Source: Phaffia rhodozyma (lineage: Eukaryota > Basidiomycota > Tremellomycetes > Cystofilobasidiales > Mrakiaceae). Taken from it: DNA of 64,000 nucleotides. The notes under the pieces are model-generated. The model saw only the letters and a program-made list of their open reading frames with translations, was not told the DNA's origin and did not search any database. Each line of letters starts with the position of its first letter. Within the stretch, counting starts at the first letter, position 1. Shown here piece by piece: positions 1-12,992 of this stretch. The stretch covers positions 1,674,001 to 1,738,000 of the forward strand of contig JACGZH010000005.1 of NCBI GenBank assembly GCA_014706385.1, read 5' to 3'. Made by a program: the position numbers and the translations under genes.

Positions 1-1
1 G

Positions 2-232
2 GCTGCAAAAACTTGGGTACCGCTCTCGAAGCGAGCGCCCAGACCGCCGTTAACCCCGCCGCTCTCGACGGCAGACCAGGCGAGATATCCGCTTGACGGA
101 GAACCAGCCCGGCCCCAACAGGAGGGTTCAGAAGAATTTTCACCAGCTTCCTCGTCGGGCAGTGAAGCAGGAGATGAGAACGGGGCACATGGATGGATAG
201 GGGTGCCTGAACTAGGCCGGCCTGTCAGGTGA
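2..232 (+). CDS. 3' end of an unidentified protein (partial)
   Basis: An open frame runs from the window edge to a TGA at 230-232 and encodes a 76-residue C-terminal tail. It is rich in Pro, Ser, Glu and Gly (for example SPASSSGSEAGDENGAHG) and looks disordered. No domain is visible, so the family cannot be named. Another frame closes by about position 97 and the third also breaks early, which is why this frame was chosen. It could be a last exon or the end of a longer one. I see no splice acceptor that would force an internal start. Confidence 0.4.
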   Translation, partial: AAKTWVPLSKRAPRPPLTPPLSTADQARYPLDGEPARPQQEGSEEFSPASSSGSEAGDENGAHGWIGVPELGRPVR

Positions 233-920
233 ACAAAGGGGCGGCTTTTGTACTTCTTTTCTTTTCTTCTTTGGATTTTATACTCTATACATACGTCCCC
301 CCATCAATTGCATTAACATCAACATTGTCATTTCCTTTTCTTTCCGGTTCTTTTCGGTATCGTCTTCCTTGTCTCTTTACATCCCTCTTTCAGTCAGCCT
401 TCGCGCCTTGTACTAGTACTCAACAGTCTATACTTTCTTTCTTGTTCTACCTTCCTTCGTACGTCTCGTTCGACTTTTCTGGTTTCCTGTGTCTATCCCC
501 TCCGGACATTTTTATAACATCCTCCAGGACTCTATCTTTCTTCTCTCTTGTTAGACTCTTTTGACGTCTTTCAACAACTTTTCGATTTCTTCTTTCGTCT
601 GTCTTTCTTCTTCTTCTTCGACTTCTCTTTTATTTCAAGCTCACTCTCTTTACGATCTTGCATGTGTATCGTGTTGTTTGCTTGCTCGCTTTCGGGATGC
701 GTTCGCTGCGCTGTATTGAATGGTTGAGTCGGATAACAGTGTAATGAGATTTTGTGGGTAACCCACATAGAGCAGGGCGCGTAGTAGAAGATCCGGCAAT
801 AACACGTGACATCAATATCTTGACATCGACATCAACATCTCGACTTTCGACTCTTAACTCTTGACTCTCGTATTCATTTCTGAATCCTGATCACGAGTAC
901 CAACACACATACACACACAC
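233..920. other. Intergenic region with CACGTG and short GACATC/GACTCT repeats
   Basis: Between the leftmost gene and the gene starting at 921 there is T/C-rich sequence without a credible coding exon. A CACGTG E-box lies at 803-808, followed from about 809 to 870 by degenerate short repeats of the GACATC and GACTCT type. A run of CA dinucleotides (about 905-920) directly precedes the ATG at 921. The left part is probably 3' untranslated region and the right part promoter and 5' leader. Confidence 0.4.
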
Positions 921-1975
921 ATGCAAAATCAAGCTCGATCTCAACCTCATCCCCAATCAGTCCCTTCACCGGCTCTTTCCCTCTCTCTCACAAACCATCC
1001 ATTCGGGTCTGGTTCGGCCTCGACTCCAGGAGCAGGGTTGGGGGGAACAGGAATGAGCATGGGAATGGGTGGAGGAGGAGTGATGGGCATTGGAGTACTA
1101 CCTCCTCCGTTGGAAATCACTCGGTTTGTTCTCTTCGTCCTCCGTCTTTTCTCCTCTCCGCTTTCTTCGAGCTCTGTTCTCCTTTCCTTTCCTTTCGTTT
1201 GCTTTTTTGGCTTTCTCTTGCGAACTGTCCATCTTGCCTAAGCTTTCTTCTCTTGCTCGTTTCGCCCCTATCGGCTTCCTTTGACAGTTGGAGTATGGTT
1301 CGAGCGATCTACTGACTCAATGGATCAATTACTTGATCAACCAATTGACAGTCAAATCGAGCTGATTACGATGAATCACTTACCGGCATTAGAGGCACAC
1401 GTCAATGCTTTTTTTGATGAATTGTATGTATTCCTTTCTCTTTTAATCAACTTCTGATGATACTTCTTCCTAAGCTTACACAACGGCTTGTGGTTGACTC
1501 GGTTCGTCGTTTGGGTTTGATTAATGAATCAATAGGGAATCAGCTGTCGATGTTAATGACAGAGTCAATGCCGACGGTCAAAACGGGTCAAAACAACAAG
1601 GTAAATCTATCTTTCCCTTTGAATTGACTGATACCAATCAGTTAAACCCTTCCTTTTCTGACTCTTCATGTGAAACATACGACAGATTCTCTCAGAGCAT
1701 TATCTACTCAACTAACGGATCTCCTTCGCTTACTATCAACTACCGGTCTCGGGGCTTTGCCTTTCGCTCCTCCCCCTCCTGCTGCAACGTCGACTCAAGA
1801 TCCTCTATCTTCTTCCATGTCCACTGTCGATCAAAAAGCCCCAGTGTTGCCACCTTCATTGAATGAATTCTCAGACCAAGTTCAGAGAAGCCTGCAGGAT
1901 CTGTTCATGAGGAGGCAGGGCGTAAGAGATGCTTGTGTCGTTGCTGAGGGAGTTTTGGCGCAGAAGAGAGTTTAA
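921..1975 (+). CDS. Unidentified 209-residue protein, four exons
   Basis: I do not recognise this gene. Exons are 921-1123, 1352-1423, 1536-1600 and 1686-1975; their lengths sum to 630 nt, an intact frame of 209 codons plus TAA. The first intron acceptor was placed at 1351 because only that choice joins LEITR to QIELITMNHLPALEAH in frame. The N-terminus is Ser/Pro/Gly/Met-rich and probably disordered. Residues about 65-130 read as amphipathic helix (PALEAHVNAFFDELESAVD, then SLRALSTQLTDLLRLLS). A Pro/Ala-rich linker follows, then a second helix near the C-terminus (QVQRSLQDLFMRRQGVRDA). Small helical proteins of this kind are often subunits of larger complexes such as Mediator or kinetochore assemblies, but no signature supports a specific one. 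Confidence 0.6.
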
Positions 1976-2191
1976 GCAGGAGTTTGGCTTCGGCTTCCAT
2001 CGTTTGCTTCTCTTGTTCTCTCTTTTCTTTTCTTTTTAGAGCTCGTCCGTCATCTGAACGCCTGCACGATCATCGTGTTGCGCCTGATGCCAACCCCAAC
2101 TCCCTTGCTGCTCAATCATGCCCTGTCAACGTCAATGAAACCGGTCTCGTCACCCCTTAGCCAACGACGGTCGTTTATCGCTTCTATTTCA

Positions 2192-3467
2192 TCACCCCAG
2201 ATTCAAGACTTTTCCTAAAACGTCAGCACCCACACCCCGGTCCTCGATCCATGTCCGGACCTGCCCCATCTCACCCCGGTTTCCGTGGTAGCCTCTGTGC
2301 TCGATTAGATCGGTTATTTCGACCATATCTTGGAACAAACGGTGTGTTATGAGTGGAGTTCGATGACGTTCGGTGATTTCTGCAATCGACGGAGTCAGTC
2401 CAGTCGACGCGCAAGGGGGTAGAATGGAGCAGCGAACAGGTATGAGAGAGAATATTCAAAGAACAGAAAAGAAGGGTTTTCCTTGGAATATAGAGAACAA
2501 CATACTTTCTGTGAAGAATATGAATGATTGGATGTGTAAATGCGCCATTAAATGGTTATCATCAGACTCTCAATCGTGCGCGGTTCTCTCAGAGGATGCA
2601 CACATGGAAAAGACGAATGAAAGAAGCTTTGAAACGCACTCTGAAAAGCAGGAATGTCGGACCATGAGACAGATTTGATCCATCCCATGTAGGAATCTAT
2701 AGCTTTCGAGTTTCCTTCTAGACAGAGAATCCCTGGTTTACCTGTTCGAGAGAAACACGTTCTTTAAGAATAAAATAAAAGACAATCTACGCTGATCAAA
2801 GAATGAAGCAAAACGAACCTGCGAGAACGAAACCGGTGAGATTCCAGGAAGGTGCCATGCGAACAATATCGTTTCTCTTTTCCTTCGTTGATAAACTAGG
2901 TAACCAAAACCAGACTCTGTCAAGCTCCTTCTGATTGAACTCGGACTCCTGTGAAGAGGATTCACGATGGACCCTCTGGGATTCGTTCTCTGAGATCAAT
3001 GTTGGTATTGTTTCTCGGAGATGATCTACCAGGAGAAGTAGTCGGTCGATAAATTCGTCTTCTATGGGTGCCTCCGGAGGGAGTTCTAACAACGGAGATG
3101 TACATAATTCGGCATACTGAGATCTAGACAGATACGTTGGCAATTTTAGAACGATTCTCGACGGCGGTCTTGGTGATGATGTGAGTGAATCGAACGACCG
3201 GCGTAGAGGCAGCACCATCTCAAGTTCTAAAAGTCTAGGAGGAGAGCTACCGATATCGAGCGAGAGGATCAATCGAAAGTCTGCTGGAAGAGGTGTCGAC
3301 GGAGGGAGGACCGGATTATTAGATTCGAGTATAGGTACAAGGTCTGACAGCACGCTGAACGACGATGGAAGCGTTATTTCTGATGGAAACATGGATTCTA
3401 ATATCGTTATCGTTTGCAAATGCTCTAGGAGCACCTCTGGCGCTAGGAAAGGATCTGTGCTTGACAT
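2192..3467 (-). CDS. RWD and DUF1115 domain protein (RWDD2-like)
   Basis: Three exons on the minus strand, 2819-3467, 2640-2741 and 2192-2379, give 312 residues in frame. The N-terminal part (about residues 8-120) begins LLEHLQTITILESMFPSEI, which fits an RWD fold, a ubiquitin-conjugating-enzyme-like protein-interaction domain. The C-terminal half carries the RWDD2 signature: GKPGILCLEG, then YMGWIKSVSWSDIPAFQ, then HRLFQDMVEI and GEMGQVRTWIEDRGV, which align with the DUF1115 region of animal RWDD2A/B. The junctions LAG|GKPG and FQ|KITERH were chosen because they restore this conserved order. The molecular function of RWDD2 proteins is poorly known. The gene is divergent from RRN7, with 173 nt between the two start codons. 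Confidence 0.75.
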
Positions 3468-3640
3468 TTTGGATGGGAAGTTGTTGATGATTTGGATCTT
3501 TTAATGTCTTCCTGGGCAGACGACATCATATCTCTAGCAGACGGTGACTAACCGGCTCGGCTCGAATCAGTTCATATCCTTTTTCTTTTTGGACATATAC
3601 ACCGATCACTCAACACACCTTTCTTCACGGACAGTTTCCC

Positions 3641-6514
3641 ATGGCCAAAGCTTGCTCCCAATGCGGATCCACAAAATGGAGGAGAGGTCCAGGTGGTATC
3701 CGGGTTTGTGAAGAAGGCCACATCAACATGGTTCGTGTTCTTGCTCAAGCTTCGTTCTTCAAAAATAGACCAGGCTTAACTCTGTCATGATTACAACGTA
3801 TTTTTGTAGTCTTACAGGCAGGAAACGATGGAAACAGCAGAAGGAGGCGGAATGCCTGTGGCTAGACATAGACGAACAAAGAAAAACAGGTTGAGGAAAG
3901 ATAGAACGAAGCATGCTGGTCCGTTCCCGTTCACCTGGCTTCCTAATCATCATCCATCCTTACTGATCTGAAGTCTTGTCTGGACTCATGATCATCGAAT
4001 AGTCTACTGGGGAGATCAGGCAGAATACCTGTATTATGAGTGTTTACAAATCCTTGTGCGAACTCAAGTCAAAGCCCTCACGCGTATATGGGACTTGCCG
4101 CCGGAGTTCGAGGTCAGTCTTCTCGTTTTCGTTCGAGAAATCAGCGACGATTGACACGTCTCGTCTGAACATTATGCTTGTGTCATTGCCTTCCCTCCTC
4201 TACAGATGATCGTAAGAGACCTGTTCTCGTTATGTCTACTCTTCTACAAACTACCTCCTCCACCGGGTCAGACAGAAGACGATTTTGAAGCGCCACCGAG
4301 CTCTACTCAACCCTTGTCACAAATACCAAGCAAACCTCCTTCGGCAAAACGCTCACCTGTCTCTCCCGATTCCGATACCGAACCTTCCTCATCCTCATCT
4401 ACGTCATCAAACTCGTCTGACTCGTCCTCTTCGGAATCAGAATTAGATGAGGAAAGTCGTGAGCAACGCGAAGAGACCATCAGAGAACTTGAGCGAATCC
4501 ACGCGCCCTCAGAGTCCTCTGACGCGTCGAGTGAGGATGAGTCTCATATTGCATCAGAGGCTAGAACGAAAACCAAAAAGGGAGAGTCTGGAAAAGAATC
4601 CGAGACCAAGGGCCGGAGAAGAAGGAAGAAAGCTGGCGAAGGCCCAACGTATAGCACAGAACTAGGACAGAGTGACAGACTCTCGATGTTGGATTGTTTA
4701 TCAATCGTGGTGTTGGGCTGTTGGAGTTTAAACGTGCCGGTGCTGTTTCATGAATTTATCAAGTAAGTTGAAACATTTTTCTCGAGGGAGGAACTGTAAT
4801 TTTCTGCCCGACCTGACATGGACTGACGTTGTTCTCTTCGGGGGTTGTTGTCCTATCGAGAACAGTTTGACAAATTCACATGAGATTCCCTACCTTGCAT
4901 TTGTGTATTCTACACATATTCCCTCTTCTATCCGGCCGCATTTGAACAGATATCTTTACAAGATGCTGACCCCACCTGTAAGTTCGCTTTGGTTGACCTT
5001 TTTGACATCAAATATTCATCATTTGATCGTTTCATTCCCGTCCATTTAATTACCTTGAAGTGGGCGCCCACATCGTCTGGACTGTACAAGAATACGACCA
5101 AGTTAGCCTTGCAGCTCCAGAGAAAGTTTGAGATCAGATTCCCTCCAATGAACGCGCCACCAATAATATGGAAGTGCCTTAGGTCGCTTGGATGTTCACG
5201 TTAGTCTTTCTCCAAGGAAATTCATCTAGCCTTGGTCATTTTATTGATATCTCTCTGTTCTTGGGTTCACCTGATTAGCTGTTGTCTATCCTACCGTCGT
5301 CAATCTCCTTCGACAGCTGAGAATTTCCTTGGCACTTCATCCTCTTTTAATTACTCCGGCAGAAGCTTTCCTACATGCTCAATCGGACATGTCAGAAGAA
5401 CCTCTCGAGAGACAACGACGGATGTTGGGTGACGAGGCTATGCCTGAAATAGCAGTCATGTCTTGTTGTTTGATCGTCCTCAAGATGGCTTACGGACTAG
5501 ATGGAATAGAAAGGTGGGTCCTCTCGTACTGTATTTGTTCTGATGTTTGATGCAAACTCATTTTATAACTGCACTCATTCTGATCATCTCGTATTTTGAT
5601 ATGTATAGACTTGTGGTGAACGCAAACGATCCAGGAGTCATTCTTCTGCCTAAGTCGGAATGGTTGACCCAGTTAAGAACTCAACATGAACAAAGAAAAA
5701 ATAGATTCGATAAGGCCACGTTGGCATCGACGAAGTTGTGAGTTCATCATGAGTATTCTTCATACGCCTCTGTTCGTGAGCTTATGATTTGACCGTGTAC
5801 ATTGGTCTTCCAAGTGATCCTCTCGAACTGGTAGAAGAAGACTTGGATCGATACCTAGACCTATGTCAAAATATGCTTCAGGATGGAATGTCTCGACCGA
5901 AGGGTGCGTCCTCCCTCTTTTCTCTTCTCACATAGAGCTTGCCTTTATTAAAATTGTCTGCGATCCGAATGTTTGTCTGCACAATTCATACAGCGTATGA
6001 CACGATGAGCGCATATACTAGTCTTTCGACGTTCCTTCCGCCTCCGCCAACACCTTCTGATCCGCCTCCATTAGAGGCTGTCTGGCCGAGTCATCATCGT
6101 GTATCTGGCCCAGCTCAGCCGATCGACGCCTTGCCCGTGACGAAACCCCAGTCACCTCTTCATCCTCTAGCAGTGCATCGGTTCGAAACCTGTCTGATTC
6201 CTGGAGAAGTCTATTCGATATATGCGTCGAGGGATGTGTTAGGCCAGGTCCCGGATGAGCTCGAGCTGGTCGTTAGGGAGGCGGGGATTACTCTGGGAGT
6301 AGAGGAGGAGGACTTGATGACCACGTTGGGCAGGTTAGAGAGCCGACTGGTTAGATTTATCAAAGAAGGCAAGCTTCAGGAAAAGGATAAAGAGGAACAC
6401 GAGGACGTAGAGCGAACAGAAGAACAAGTAGGAGAGGTAGCTGTTGAGGAAGCCATGTTCGGGACTAGCTTCGAAGGAGCAAGTGGAATGAATCTCTATG
6501 ACATGCGGCTTTGA
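3641..6514 (+). CDS. RRN7: RNA polymerase I core factor subunit Rrn7/TAF1B
   Basis: Ten exons (3641-3730, 3810-3918, 4003-4112, 4206-4762, 4866-4977, 5061-5199, 5279-5513, 5609-5737, 5815-5903, 5994-6514) sum to 2091 nt, or 696 residues. The protein opens with a TFIIB-like zinc ribbon, CSQCGSTKW then VCEEGH (ligands C6, C9, C24 and H28 by inference). The family's first conserved helix follows (YWGDQAEYLYYECLQILVRTQ region, about residues 67-87). Then come RDLFSLCLLFYK and a long Ser/Glu/Lys-rich insertion (about 115-240). The cyclin-like core is marked by SMLDCLSIVVLGCWSLNVPV, HEIPYLAF and SCCLIVLKMAYGLDG. Rrn7/TAF1B is the TFIIB-related factor that recruits RNA polymerase I to rDNA promoters in the nucleolus. 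The acidic serine insertion looks like a candidate CK2 target region, which is an inference. Confidence 0.85.
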
Positions 6515-6725
6515 TCACCTTGTGCTCCACATCTAGATAACAAGTACTAAGTATGATTGCTTTTTTTCGTTCGACTGAGTGTGTCAAGAAGATGCTTTTT
6601 CTTCTCTGATGGTTTTGCTCACTTCCGGCGGTGATCAATGGATTGACATGCTTCGCCTTGCTCGTTTAACCTGTCACCTAACCTTGACCTCAACCACATT
6701 GATCAACTTACTAGTCTCTTCTGCC

Positions 6726-9700
6726 ATGGCTTCTCTCAAGAAACGGAAGGCTGTAGACCCATCCGATCCTCTGGTTTCTATCAAAGGTATGTCGATGTTT
6801 AGTCCACTTCGAGGAACCATTCGTGAAACGAGGTCTCTCAGTATCAATTCCTTTCCTGTCATCTCTATCACGATCAATCTTCTCTCTTTCTTAGGTCTTA
6901 TCACCAGCATCAAACCACTTCTCCAGGCTACTCGGCCTTCAATTCCGGTGTCCTCCGATCTTCAACATCTTTTGACGACTTTGACTTTCCAGGCTTCTAA
7001 TCTTGCGGCCGCAATCGCACAGTCGCGTTCTGCCCCAATCCCTGCGGCAGACCAGGATCTACTGGATACCGATGGAGTGGCTATGTGGAACAGAAGCAGT
7101 CAGCTGTTGTTAGATTTAGATCATCAAACAGATCCTAAATCAGATACAAACGAGTTGTATGGAATGGGTCAGTGGTTGATCGCAGACCAGAGAAGCACTA
7201 AGCCCCTTTGCTGACACTGCTTATGTGCGTTCTGAAAAAACGAATTTAGTCCGACTTGCTGCTTTTCAGCTAATCGTTCTGACCTACGAGCCTGAGCTAG
7301 ATGCTGGTGGTAAGCGTTTCTGTCTACAGCCAGTCCACCTTTTCAGAGTCCTACGGCTGCTGATAACGATGCGCATACAACCAGGTCTTACCCGCTTGCT
7401 CATGCTAGGAAGCAAAGCGGCATCAGCGCTATTGTGTATGCTCTCTCTATTCTTGATGAGCCTTCGTGGACCTGCATATTCGTAATTAACAGCTGATTTC
7501 GAGCCTCTCGATTACCGTTTCTCTGTTCGTTTCAGTAACGACATTGCATAATCAAGAAGTCGATCGTGTTTTGACTCAATGCGCTACGGTAGATTCTGGT
7601 CACTCTTTGTAATTATCTGCACACGCGTGCACATAACTGAATCAAGGATCTTTTCTTCTTCAGTTCGAAGAACAACTGTCCAAGGCTCCAGCTTCCAATG
7701 TGGATAGTGAAAAGAAAGAAAGAGCTCGAGCAACAACAATGTACTACTTGTCTCGGGCAGAATCTGTTCGTGTAATTCTATTTCTTTCATCGGTTGTCGG
7801 TCTGAGTCGGTTCATGACCTATCAAGGAACAATATGCGCAGATGTTCCGTCAAGATAAGCTTGAGCCGGCGTTCTTTATGATCGGCAAAGCTGCCGACGA
7901 ACAGAGATTATCCTTGCTCTCTGAAAAGGAAGTAAGTTCTGTTTCGCTCATGTTCTGAAGCAATCGAACCATGGAGACTGGTCGGCTCAATATTCTCCGG
8001 ACATGTATATGATAGACACATGCTGTACTGCATCTTATTCAACGCATCGGTCATACACTCACCACTTCTTCAAAAGAGCATAACGATGGAGACTTGGAGA
8101 TCTCTAAGAATGCCATGACTGCTGTGGAATGGCTTTCTCTTGGCCTGCGTCTGACTGAAGGAAATCACTGGAGCTTGTTGAAGGGCCGAACAGAGAAGGT
8201 GGAAACGGTTAAGGTATGATCCTAACTAAACAGAGCAATGAGGATGATGTTTCTGACTGCTCTTTGGCGCTTCTTGGTTATATAGCGAGATATTCTTTTC
8301 AATCTTGGTCAGTGGCATCTGTCAGACTATGTTAATGATACTGAAGTACCTAATAATCTTTCAAATGAACCAAAGCCCAAGCGTACATCATATCTTCCAG
8401 TCTCAGACCAGAGAACATGGAACGAGCAGAGGCTTCTCTGGATGAACTTTTGGCAGATGATACCGCTCTTGTGCGTATCTTGTACTCCTCTTTGATATGG
8501 CCTTCACTGACGATTAACCTTACCTTGAACAGAAATGCCCGCGCTCTCAGCAGTTCAAATGGCTCAAACTACACTGCGTTAAGCAGAGGCCTGCGTCAGA
8601 CCCTCAGTTGCTCGAAGGTTGGCTAGGTCTACTCTCGACAAATTTATTGTATTTGCAGCAAGGACTGATCAAGAACATCTCTCGTGGCATAGCTTTCAGG
8701 GCTGTGATCAATGCAGGTAATCTGTTTGGAAGCACCGTGGACTCCTTGATTCGAGATACTATGCATTCAAAGCTGGGCATCAGGTCAGTCTGAGAAACGC
8801 AATTACTTATCTTTGGAACGATTTGACATGACTGATCCTTTGTTTCACTCAAATACAGTCGGAATGTCTCCTACTCAGTCCTTCGTCATACTCTTTCCGT
8901 TCTGCTGCTAACCTACGCTCAAGCCGATGAAGATGATAGACCTGATTTGAGCGCATCCATCATCAAAGTGCTTCTCTCCATAGCTCTTTTTGCACGAGGC
9001 GAGCCTGATATTGATAAATCGATCAGAGAAATCAGGTCCTCTTTCGATATGATTGATGAGCAAACTTCCTTTGAGTTAGATAGCACTCCTTGCGCTGCTC
9101 TCCAAACTGTAAGTGACTGCTGTGTCTTGTGGTTGATAGGATGCTGCTGACGCGGTTCCCTTTATGCAGCTCGTCTGGCAAATAGGCAATGCTCGCTATG
9201 CTGCAGTGGGGGGCCTACATGATGCGATTGCATTTTGTAAGTATTTGAGGCTCTATCTGAAGTTCTATACTGACTAACATAAACTGTACTATCAATATCG
9301 GGAAAACCTTAGATCTACTATTAACGCATCCGGCATTAAAGGTGCTAGGGGAAAGTGTTCCAAAGTATGTGTCGGTCTGTACTGAGATGGTTGACAGTGC
9401 ACTCATCCATTTTATCAAATTGCTCTGATCAAACAGGCTTCACAAGTTCGTGTCATTCAACAGCAAAGACAACTCCACTCTTGAAATCTCACGCTTGACG
9501 TTTTGATTATTAGGAAGATCGCTATGTGCTATATTCGCCTTGAAGATTACGAGAGGGCTATGGAACACATCCGTAAATCGCCTTGGGAAGAAGCCGCTAC
9601 CCACTATCTTCGGTTCTTGCTTTATCTCAATCAGAGCGAGTGTGCACGAATTATGCTCAAGTATCACTAGATCGATTCTAATTTGTGATATTCATTTCTC

Positions 9701-12593
9701 CTTTTACACATAACGGAATAGGTATGGAAGATGAAGGTGTGCCTAAATTCCAAAGACTGATCTGTCTACCTTAGGCTAATGTTCTCATTACTACTATTTT
9801 CTCGCTAATTATTTCAAGCTGTGGGTGCCATCAAGGACATGTCTAGATGTCAAGATAATAGTGGAAAAATGATCATGCTCACAACGTAAGTGTCTGTAAA
9901 ACAGTCCATTTACATCAAATAGCCATGACTAACCTTTAAGAGTTTAGACAACTTGCGAGCGATGCGTCTCTATCTAGGTTGCTAGAAATTTCTCTTTCGA
10001 CGTTACTGGATGCCATCCAAACGGGAACCTTTCCAGAGGCGGAAAAATCAACCGTTTTTGTACTCATACGGTAGGCATTGACCTCCATACATGTCATTTT
10101 TGATTAGTACTCATACTCACTTGCCATTCATGCACAACTTCTGTAGATGTCTAGTGCGCCTATCACTAAAACAATTGGAAAATCTTCCAACGGAAGTTGG
10201 TGATGAGTGAGTTTTAGTAGGAAGGTCTGAGTTTACATCTTTGCGCTCTTCACTGACCTTTGGCAGCGTTTGGTATATAGCGCCAACCGACTTGGTCTAG
10301 AAAACACTCTTCTGCGACACTTTGAAGCTGGTCTAGAAAAATCGATTGAGGCCGTCGCAAGTCAGGAGGCTTCCCAAGCTGAGAAAGAGATCAGTTGGCT
10401 TTACAAGCAGGGTACGTGCGTGCAAGTGTGATGATGTTGAAGCAGTGGCTAATACTTCATAACGACTTTAGCATATAACGCTGCCGTCACAGGATGTCAA
10501 CAGGGCTGGTCTGAGTCGTGTGTTTACAAGATGTTTGAGCTATCAAGTTCTGTGAGTAAAAGATGGTGTCTTCTCCGCTAACTTCTGATAAACACAACTG
10601 ACAATGGTTTCAATTGAATTTCGTATTCACAGATGATGGATATCTTTCAAAAAGTTTCCTTTGTGACGGATCCAGATCTTCCTTTTAACAACTGTCTTGC
10701 GAGCTTTGCGGCCTGCTCAGGAAGAAGTAAGTCTCTGTCTTGCTTGTGAATCCTTTTCCTGATGACGGGTGAATTGAGCTCTTGTTTCTGTGTGTTAGTG
10801 CTGGAGGCAAGAGAACAAGATGGGGAAGCCAAGGTGAGAGTCAATTCACTATTTACCTTATGAACGCATGAAACTGAGAGGTTTAATCTGTTCTTTGTTT
10901 TGAGCAAATTGAAACAGAAATCCTCTCTACAGATTCTTGGACGTAACATTGAAACTTGTCTCAAGACATGCCGACAAGTTGTGGATCCTCAGAGTGACTC
11001 CCCTAGGTCTGACAAGATTAAAGAGATGATCATGGTTTTGATAGCCTTTCAGGTTAGTATCAGCGTTGTTCAGAGTACGTAATGTACAAAGGGCTAACCT
11101 ACTTCACTCTCTAGGTCGAAGCCTCCTGTGCGCTGCAAGAATGGAAGAAGGCAGAAACTATAGTTGAAGTAAGGCCTCATTCACTTTAGATCGATTTGAT
11201 CAATAGCTGACGATAGAATACACTGCTATGCATTTTAATCCAGGAATTTATGGCGAAGAAAGAGGCATCTGTTCAGCTGTTCGAATCGTAAGTGCATGCT
11301 TGATACGGCGCCGTTTTGTTGATGACTTACAGTTTACTACTGATCTTTGGTGACATATAGCCTTGCCAACATCATATGGAGGCAGGATGGATGTCCTACT
11401 GACGGTAAGTTTTATAGTTGTGTTAACTCATTTTCTACTCTCCACTCTGATTCTGGACTGATAACTGATGTTCTGCATCTGGAACGGCTTAGTCGTCTAT
11501 ACAATACTACGTGTGAGGCAGTATCTAGTTCCCTTCAACACAACCAAGACCTGAGTCATGCTTGGTTTTTATTTTGACAGAGGATTCTCTTCAGTAGCTT
11601 GGATTTGGATTTAATCCCTTCCCTTGACAAGCTGTCTAGATGGTTGCGGACATTAATTAGCATTCTAAATGCCCGAGGAAGAGCGAGTGACATTGAAGAA
11701 TCCTTGAGTAAGCCGTTGCGCCTCCTTTATCTTTTGAACTGATTGATAGTTTAGTCGGTCTGATAAGATTCGAACTAATCAATGGAAACAGGTCTATTAA
11801 ATCAAGGAATTGATCTTTTGAAAGCCAATGCAGGAAGTTTGTCTCAATCGGTGAGTATAAACAGGTGATCTACATATCAGATGCCATACTAACGTACGAA
11901 GTTTGACTTTTGGAAATCCTGATGAAAGTATCCGGAGGATGAGGTTGAATGGGTGAGTCTATCTGGCTTTCGCTTTGGTAGTCATGACGCATCGTGATTC
12001 TAATCTTCCTGCGTTTTCTGTTGGGATTCGGCTAGTTGCTTGCCGTTGCCTGGAACAAAGGAAATGAAGATTATGTGTAAAGTCGATTTAAGAAGAGTCT
12101 ATACTCGCCGCATGTTCTTGAGAAGCTAACGATTGGAAAACTTGACTTCGTGTTGGTACGATATTGTTCTTCGTCCAGCACATCAATGCTCGAAAGGGCT
12201 AAGAGATGGCTCGAAGCTTGTATGAGTTTGATACCGTTCGCCTCGGTCAACGAAGCGAGGGCGCAGAAGGTGAGCAGACTCGTCACTACACTAGTCAATC
12301 CTAGCATGGTACTTTTATTCAAGAACCCTTGCTCCATTGTATTGTTCCTTCTCCGCTTATGATGATCCTGAGCAGCTCAAACGTCGCTACACGTAAGTGC
12401 AATTAGATTCACCTCTACACAGAAGATTTCTGCCATTTGTAACTTCTAGACTGACCTTTCTATATATACATAATACCATCGTTCATGTACTCGTCTGTCC
12501 ATCTATCCATTCATCTTGGGCTCTCTTTTCCCTCTTCTGGTCGGCCTTAGAGAGTTGCTAGGGAAGATTGCCTCGGTTGCCGAGACGTCGTGA
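6726..12593 (+). CDS. SPO22: Meiosis-specific TPR protein of the SPO22/ZIP4/TEX11 family
   Basis: The gene starts with MASLKKRKAVDPSDPLVSIK at 6726. It continues through about thirty short exons to ELLGKIASVAETS and a TGA at 12591-12593. The protein is helical and repeat-like. It contains stretches typical of the family: QLIVLTYEPELDAG, LLMLGSKAASALL, THYLRFLLYLNQSE, YNAAVTGCQQGWSESC with KMFELSS, and near the end WLLAVAWNKGNEDYV followed by RAKRWLEACMSLIP. This last match to the conserved Asn-containing helix of SPO22/ZIP4 is the strongest support. Zip4 is a scaffold of the ZMM crossover group on meiotic chromosomes. A 15-nt exon (9722-9736, GT ATG GAA GAT GAA G) joins SEC to MEDEAVGAIKDM. 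The individual borders of the many middle exons were not all settled. Confidence 0.72.
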
Positions 12594-12992
12594 TGTATTA
12601 TTTGTTTAATTTGTATTCGTGTTTGCGTCTCGTTATGTCTCTTATATGTGTGTGGATTTAAGGGGTGAGGAAACAGTAGTCTGAGAGCTAGATTACCAGT
12701 TTTAATAGTTTAATGCCATCTATTGAATATTTTAATTCAATAGAGGAATTTCATCAGAGAAAGGATGATCAAACTCTCCGGTATGCCAAGAGGAAAAAGA
12801 GGGATTGGGGTGACGGTAAAGAGAAGCCCTCGAGAGAAGAACCAGAAAATGTTGTTCTAAAAAGAGTGAACAAAGAGAACGGGTGTGAAAGAAAAAAGAC
12901 AGGAAGGTAGACAGATCGTTAGAGAGGAGTGATGATGGAGTTTTGCTTCGAGTCGGATAACTGTTGATCGGTTCGTGTTTTTGTTTCAAATG
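12594..12992. other. Tail-to-tail spacer between SPO22 and APM1
   Basis: About 400 nt separate the two stop codons. The sequence is A/T-richer than the genes and presumably carries both 3' untranslated regions and polyadenylation signals. The short open frames here have no splice support or recognisable motif. I see no terminator hairpin or RNA gene. Confidence 0.4.

Noticed and set aside
229..564. A 111-codon frame beginning at the stop codon of the first gene
   Set aside because: It starts with GTG and is rich in Phe, Ser and Leu from T-rich DNA. It has no motif and lies in an apparent 3' region.
6178..6190. GGTTCGAAAC, resembling a tRNA T-loop
   Set aside because: It lies in the last RRN7 exon, in frame, with no acceptor-stem or anticodon-arm partner. 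Similar GGTTCGA strings at 49535 and 54783 are also in coding exons.
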